Shown here: positions 6,164 to 8,425 of the stretch, in pieces | Position numbering within the stretch: the stretch's first letter is position 1 | Layout: the number at the start of each line of letters is the position of its first letter | Made by a program: the position numbers and the translations under genes | Assembly (NCBI GenBank): GCA_013362295.1 | Contig: JABFWJ010000336.1 | Location: 1-8,425 of the forward strand | DNA: 8,425 nucleotides | Source: Thermoleophilia bacterium | GTDB lineage: Bacteria; Actinomycetota; Thermoleophilia; Gaiellales; Gaiellaceae | Reading direction: 5' to 3' | The notes under the pieces: generated by a model | Told to the model about the DNA's origin: nothing | Databases searched by the model: none | The model's input: the letters and a program-made list of their open reading frames with translations, nothing else

Positions 6164-6695
6164 AGATCCCGCCGACGCCGAGCGCCTGCAGCTCGAGCAT
6201 GCGCGCCTCGTCGTTCACCGTGTAGACGGTCGTCTCGAGGCCGAGCCGCTGCGCCGCGAGGAGCCCGCGGCGAGTGACCCGGTCGTTCCGGAAGCCGGCG
6301 GCCCACGCCGCGGCCGCCCGCCGGATGCTCACGCCGAAGCCGACGTGCTGGATCGTGCGCAGCGCCGGCCGCAGCCGCCGCGCCTCCTCGAGCGGCGGAC
6401 GCTGGAAGCAGAGGAGGACGGCGTCGTCGTCGAGCCGCGCGAGCGCCCGCTGCACGGTGTCCCGGCGGGGACGCTTCAGCTCGACCATCAACCCGATCCG
6501 GCCCTGGCAGAGCTCGACCACCTCGTCGAGCGTCGGGTAGTCGACGCCGCGCTTCGGGCGGTCGTGCGTCACCGAGAGGTCGTTGTGCACGTCCAGCTCG
6601 ACGTAGTCCGCCCCCAGCTCGATCGCCCGCTCGAAGGCCGGGAGCGTGTTCTCGGGGAGATCGAACGAAGCGCCGCGGTGTGCGATCACGAGCAC
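6108..6695 (-). CDS. Compact glycerophosphodiester phosphodiesterase (GDPD family)
   Basis: Hydrolyses glycerophosphodiesters to sn-glycerol 3-phosphate and an alcohol, probably in the cytosol because no signal peptide is seen. The TIM-barrel GDPD motifs are present: HRGAS (6-10) with catalytic His6, PENT (14-17), ELDVH (33-37) with metal ligands Glu33 and Asp35, VTHD (42-45) with the second catalytic His44, VELK (71-74) with metal ligand Glu72, YTVND and, near the end, GGIFTDRPD. At 195 residues it is shorter than the usual 230-260: only about eight residues separate THD from the PTLDEV helix, where most members carry a 25-30 residue loop. The start is GTG at 6693-6695, with GGAG 8 nt upstream; a second GTG at 6687-6689 makes a 4-bp GTGA overlap with the HAD stop. 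It follows the HAD gene as a coupled cistron and overlaps the ATPase gene tail-to-tail. Its product feeds GlpD. A name such as ugpQ would overstate the case. Confidence 0.92.
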   Translation of the reverse strand: MLVIAHRGASFDLPENTLPAFERAIELGADYVELDVHNDLSVTHDRPKRGVDYPTLDEVVELCQGRIGLMVELKRPRRDTVQRALARLDDDAVLLCFQRPPLEEARRLRPALRTIQHVGFGVSIRRAAAAWAAGFRNDRVTRRGLLAAQRLGLETTVYTVNDEARMLELQALGVGGIFTDRPDRALAALGRRPAG

Positions 6696-7321
6696 AGCAG
6701 GCGCTCCAGCAACGGAACGTCGATGCGCTCGACGAGCTCGTCGGCGGCAGCCATCCGTTCCGGGCCCAGCGTGCGGGTGAGGCCGACGACGCGTGCGCCG
6801 GCGGCCTGCGCCGCGGCGACGCCGACCTCGGTGTCCTCGAAGACGAGCAGCTCCCCCGGAGCGACACCCAGGAGGCGTGCGGCGGTCAGGTAGCACTCGG
6901 GATCGGGCTTGCCGCTCTCGACGTCGTCCTGGCACACGATCAGCGTGACCGAGTCGCGAATCCCCGCCGCTGCGAGGACCGGTTCGATCTCCCGGCGGGC
7001 CGCGGCCGAGACGATCGCCACGGGAACGTGCGTCGCCGCAAATCGCACGGCGTCGCGTGTCCGCTCGTCGACGGTCGACCCGTCGGCCGCGAGCACGTTG
7101 TAGCGGTCGATCCGCTCCGCGATCAGTGCCGGGTCGGCGTGCCCGAACCAGCGGGTGAACATCTCTTCGTCGGTGTGGCCGGCAAGCTGGTCGAAGTACT
7201 CCGCCTCCGTGATCGGCTTCCCGAGCTCGGCGAACTGCTCCTGGTAGACGCGCACGAGCAGCGGCTCGTCGTCGGAGAGCGTCCCGTTGAAGTCGAAGAC
7301 GACCGCGCGCGGTGCAATCAT
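6686..7321 (-). CDS. HAD-superfamily hydrolase (beta-phosphoglucomutase/phosphatase-like)
   Basis: A 211-residue haloacid dehalogenase-type protein of the subfamily with a helical cap inserted after motif I. Motif I reads FDFNGTLSDDE (9-19): Asp10 would be the nucleophile, but the position two residues later, normally the Asp acid/base, is Asn12. Motif II is IVSAA with Ser105, motif III is SGKPDP with Lys138, and motif IV is VFEDTEVG with Glu162-Asp163 for Mg. GVAAAQAAGARVVG matches the usual C-terminal part. Phosphatase or phosphomutase activity is typical of the family; the Asn suggests altered or reduced turnover, and the substrate cannot be predicted. The ATG at 7319-7321 overlaps the upstream stop (ATGA) with no clear Shine-Dalgarno, so translation probably depends on reinitiation from the synthetase gene. 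It continues into the GDPD gene with a short overlap. Confidence 0.9.
   Translation of the reverse strand: MIAPRAVVFDFNGTLSDDEPLLVRVYQEQFAELGKPITEAEYFDQLAGHTDEEMFTRWFGHADPALIAERIDRYNVLAADGSTVDERTRDAVRFAATHVPVAIVSAAARREIEPVLAAAGIRDSVTLIVCQDDVESGKPDPECYLTAARLLGVAPGELLVFEDTEVGVAAAQAAGARVVGLTRTLGPERMAAADELVERIDVPLLERLLCS
6704..6707 (-). promoter_or_regulatory. Ribosome binding site of the GDPD gene
   Basis: GGAG on the minus strand lies 8 nt before the GTG at 6695, inside the end of the HAD gene. It favours that GTG over the one at 6689, from which it is 14 nt away. Confidence 0.55.
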
Positions 7322-8425
7322 CGAGCGCCGACGAGCCTGGCATCGAGCGCGAGCGCGCCGTCCGGCGTCACGAGCAGCGGGTTGATCTCGACCTCCTCGA
7401 TCCACGGCGCGCGTGCCGCGACATGCGAGAGCGCCGACGCCGCGCGCGCGGCTGCGGCCACGTCGACTGCCGGCCGGCCGCGCGAGCCTGTCAGGAGCTC
7501 GGCGGCTTGCAGGGAACGCAGTAGCTCCTCCGCCGCGGCGGGCTCCACGGGTGCGAGCGCGACGTCGACATCGCGGAGCACTTCGGTGTGGACACCGCCG
7601 AGGCCGACGAGCAGGATCGGCCCGAACCGTACGTCGCGACGCACCCCGACGATCAACTCGACGCCGTCGGCGAGCGGGGCCATCCGCTCGACGGACCATT
7701 CGCCGTCCGCCCCGAACGAGGCCTCGAGCTCGGAGCGATCGGCAATGCCGAGGACGACGCCGCCTCCGTCCGACTTGTGCGCGCGGCTCAGGTCCTTGAG
7801 CACGACGGGATAGCCCAGGTCGTCGGCGGCCGCGAGCGCCGCGGCCATCGTGCGCACCGGCCGCGCGTCGGCGAACGGGATCCCTGCAGCGCTCAGGAGG
7901 GCGCGGGCGCCGAAGTATCCGTTTGCGACCGGCTCGAGCCGGTCCTCGAGGGGAACCGGGACGGGACGCGCCTCGGAGGGCGTGCGCACGCTGCACGACC
8001 GGGCCGCCCGCTCGATCTCGCCGTAGACGAGCGCGCCGCCCGCGCGCAGTGCGTCGGCGGCGGCCGAGTCGGGGTAGAGCGTGTGCACGACGAGGGGGAG
8101 CTCCAAGGCCGCGAGTGCCGACGCCACGTCGCGCTCGGCCTCGGTCCCGTAGCCGCCGAAGTACCCGGTGACGAGCAGCGCATCGACCTCGCCCGAGCCG
8201 GCGATCTGCCGGGCGACGCGCTCGAAGCACGCGATGTCCTGCTCGGCGCCGCCAGCGAGGTCGACAGGATTGTCGGCTGTCGCAGCCGGCGGCAGCGCGC
8301 GGGAGAGCGTCCGCGAGAGCGCGCCCGACAGCGGCGGGACCTCCAGCCCGTGTTGCACGGCGACGTCGGCGGCGACGACGCCGTGCCCGCCTCCGTCGCC
8401 GATGACGGCGAGGCGGCGGCCGCGC
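7318..8425 (-). CDS. ADP-forming acyl-CoA (acetate-CoA) synthetase-like protein, N-terminus off the window
   Basis: The visible 368 residues belong to the NDP-forming acyl-CoA synthetase family, which makes ATP plus a free acid from acyl-CoA, ADP and phosphate, or the reverse. The first part is a succinyl-CoA-ligase-like flavodoxin domain: RLAVIGDGGGHGVVAAD, then VPPLS, DNPVDLAGGA, ALLVTGYFGG and LPLVVHTLYP. It is followed by an ATP-grasp domain starting near visible residue 175 (LLSAAGIPFADARPV). That domain has GYPVVLKDLSRAHKSDGGGV, with His216 and Lys217 of the visible part in the conserved HKSD-GG block, and ends in EVEINPLLV with a DGALALDARL strand. The N-terminal CoA-binding domain lies beyond position 8425. 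GTG at 8356-8358 could be mistaken for a start, but the conserved GGGHGVVAAD motif lies upstream of it and the frame stays open to the edge. It heads a coupled run with the HAD and GDPD genes. The acyl substrate is unknown. Confidence 0.9.
   Translation of the reverse strand, partial: RGRRLAVIGDGGGHGVVAADVAVQHGLEVPPLSGALSRTLSRALPPAATADNPVDLAGGAEQDIACFERVARQIAGSGEVDALLVTGYFGGYGTEAERDVASALAALELPLVVHTLYPDSAAADALRAGGALVYGEIERAARSCSVRTPSEARPVPVPLEDRLEPVANGYFGARALLSAAGIPFADARPVRTMAAALAAADDLGYPVVLKDLSRAHKSDGGGVVLGIADRSELEASFGADGEWSVERMAPLADGVELIVGVRRDVRFGPILLVGLGGVHTEVLRDVDVALAPVEPAAAEELLRSLQAAELLTGSRGRPAVDVAAAARAASALSHVAARAPWIEEVEINPLLVTPDGALALDARLVGAR

Noticed and set aside
4375..6225. Plus-strand open frame of 616 codons in another frame over the second permease and ATPase
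   Set aside because: The translation is Arg/Ala/Gly/Pro repeats, while the ATPase and permease frames carry all the conserved motifs.
6680..7813. Plus-strand open frame of 377 codons opposite the HAD and synthetase genes
   Set aside because: No family motif, and antisense to genes with complete motif sets.
7322..8230. N-terminal extension of the HAD frame across the synthetase region
   Set aside because: The frame is open by chance. Arg-rich sequence precedes the Met at 7321, which makes a normal ATGA overlap and starts directly before motif I.

Overview
The window is about 70% G+C with a strong G/C bias at third codon positions and frequent GTG/TTG starts. That fits a high-GC actinobacterium; a Thermoleophilia-type soil lineage is my guess from the look of the proteins, not something I could test. 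Almost every base is coding. No rRNA, tRNA, insertion sequence, CRISPR array or phage gene is visible.

Layout. (1) Positions 1-1179, minus strand: the first 393 residues of an FAD-dependent glycerol-3-phosphate dehydrogenase (glpD), cut by the left edge. It overlaps the end of a PHP-superfamily metallohydrolase (1152-2069, minus), so these two form one coupled unit. (2) Positions 2070-2171: a 102-bp divergent intergenic region holding the signals for both directions. (3) Positions 2172-6163, plus strand: a complete Pot/Fbp-type ABC importer in the order substrate-binding protein, permease, permease, ATPase. The genes are tightly packed apart from an 87-bp junction after the binding protein, which carries a perfect 15-bp-stem hairpin. 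(4) Positions 6108-8425, minus strand: a coupled run (transcribed right to left) of an ADP-forming acyl-CoA synthetase-like protein cut by the right edge, a HAD hydrolase and a compact glycerophosphodiester phosphodiesterase. The last of these overlaps the ABC ATPase gene tail-to-tail by 56 bp.

How the genes may fit together. GDPD releases glycerol-3-phosphate from glycerophosphodiesters, and GlpD oxidises it to dihydroxyacetone phosphate. The PHP and HAD proteins are generic phosphoester or ester hydrolases. With an importer between them, the neighbourhood suggests scavenging of glycerophosphodiesters or another organophosphate. In the well-known Ugp system the same job is done by a CUT1-type importer with UgpQ; here the importer belongs to the Pot/Fbp (polyamine/ferric/aminoethylphosphonate) branch. 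This is inferred from gene neighbourhood only: three separate transcription units are involved, and the substrate cannot be read from the sequence.

The points most worth a second look are the binding-protein/permease junction (in-frame hairpin, no conventional permease start, coding-like composition upstream of the only GTG), the convergent ATPase/GDPD overlap that includes a conserved GDPD motif, the HAD protein with Asn in place of the usual second Asp, and the shortened GDPD. I found no clear evidence of a wholly new type of system.
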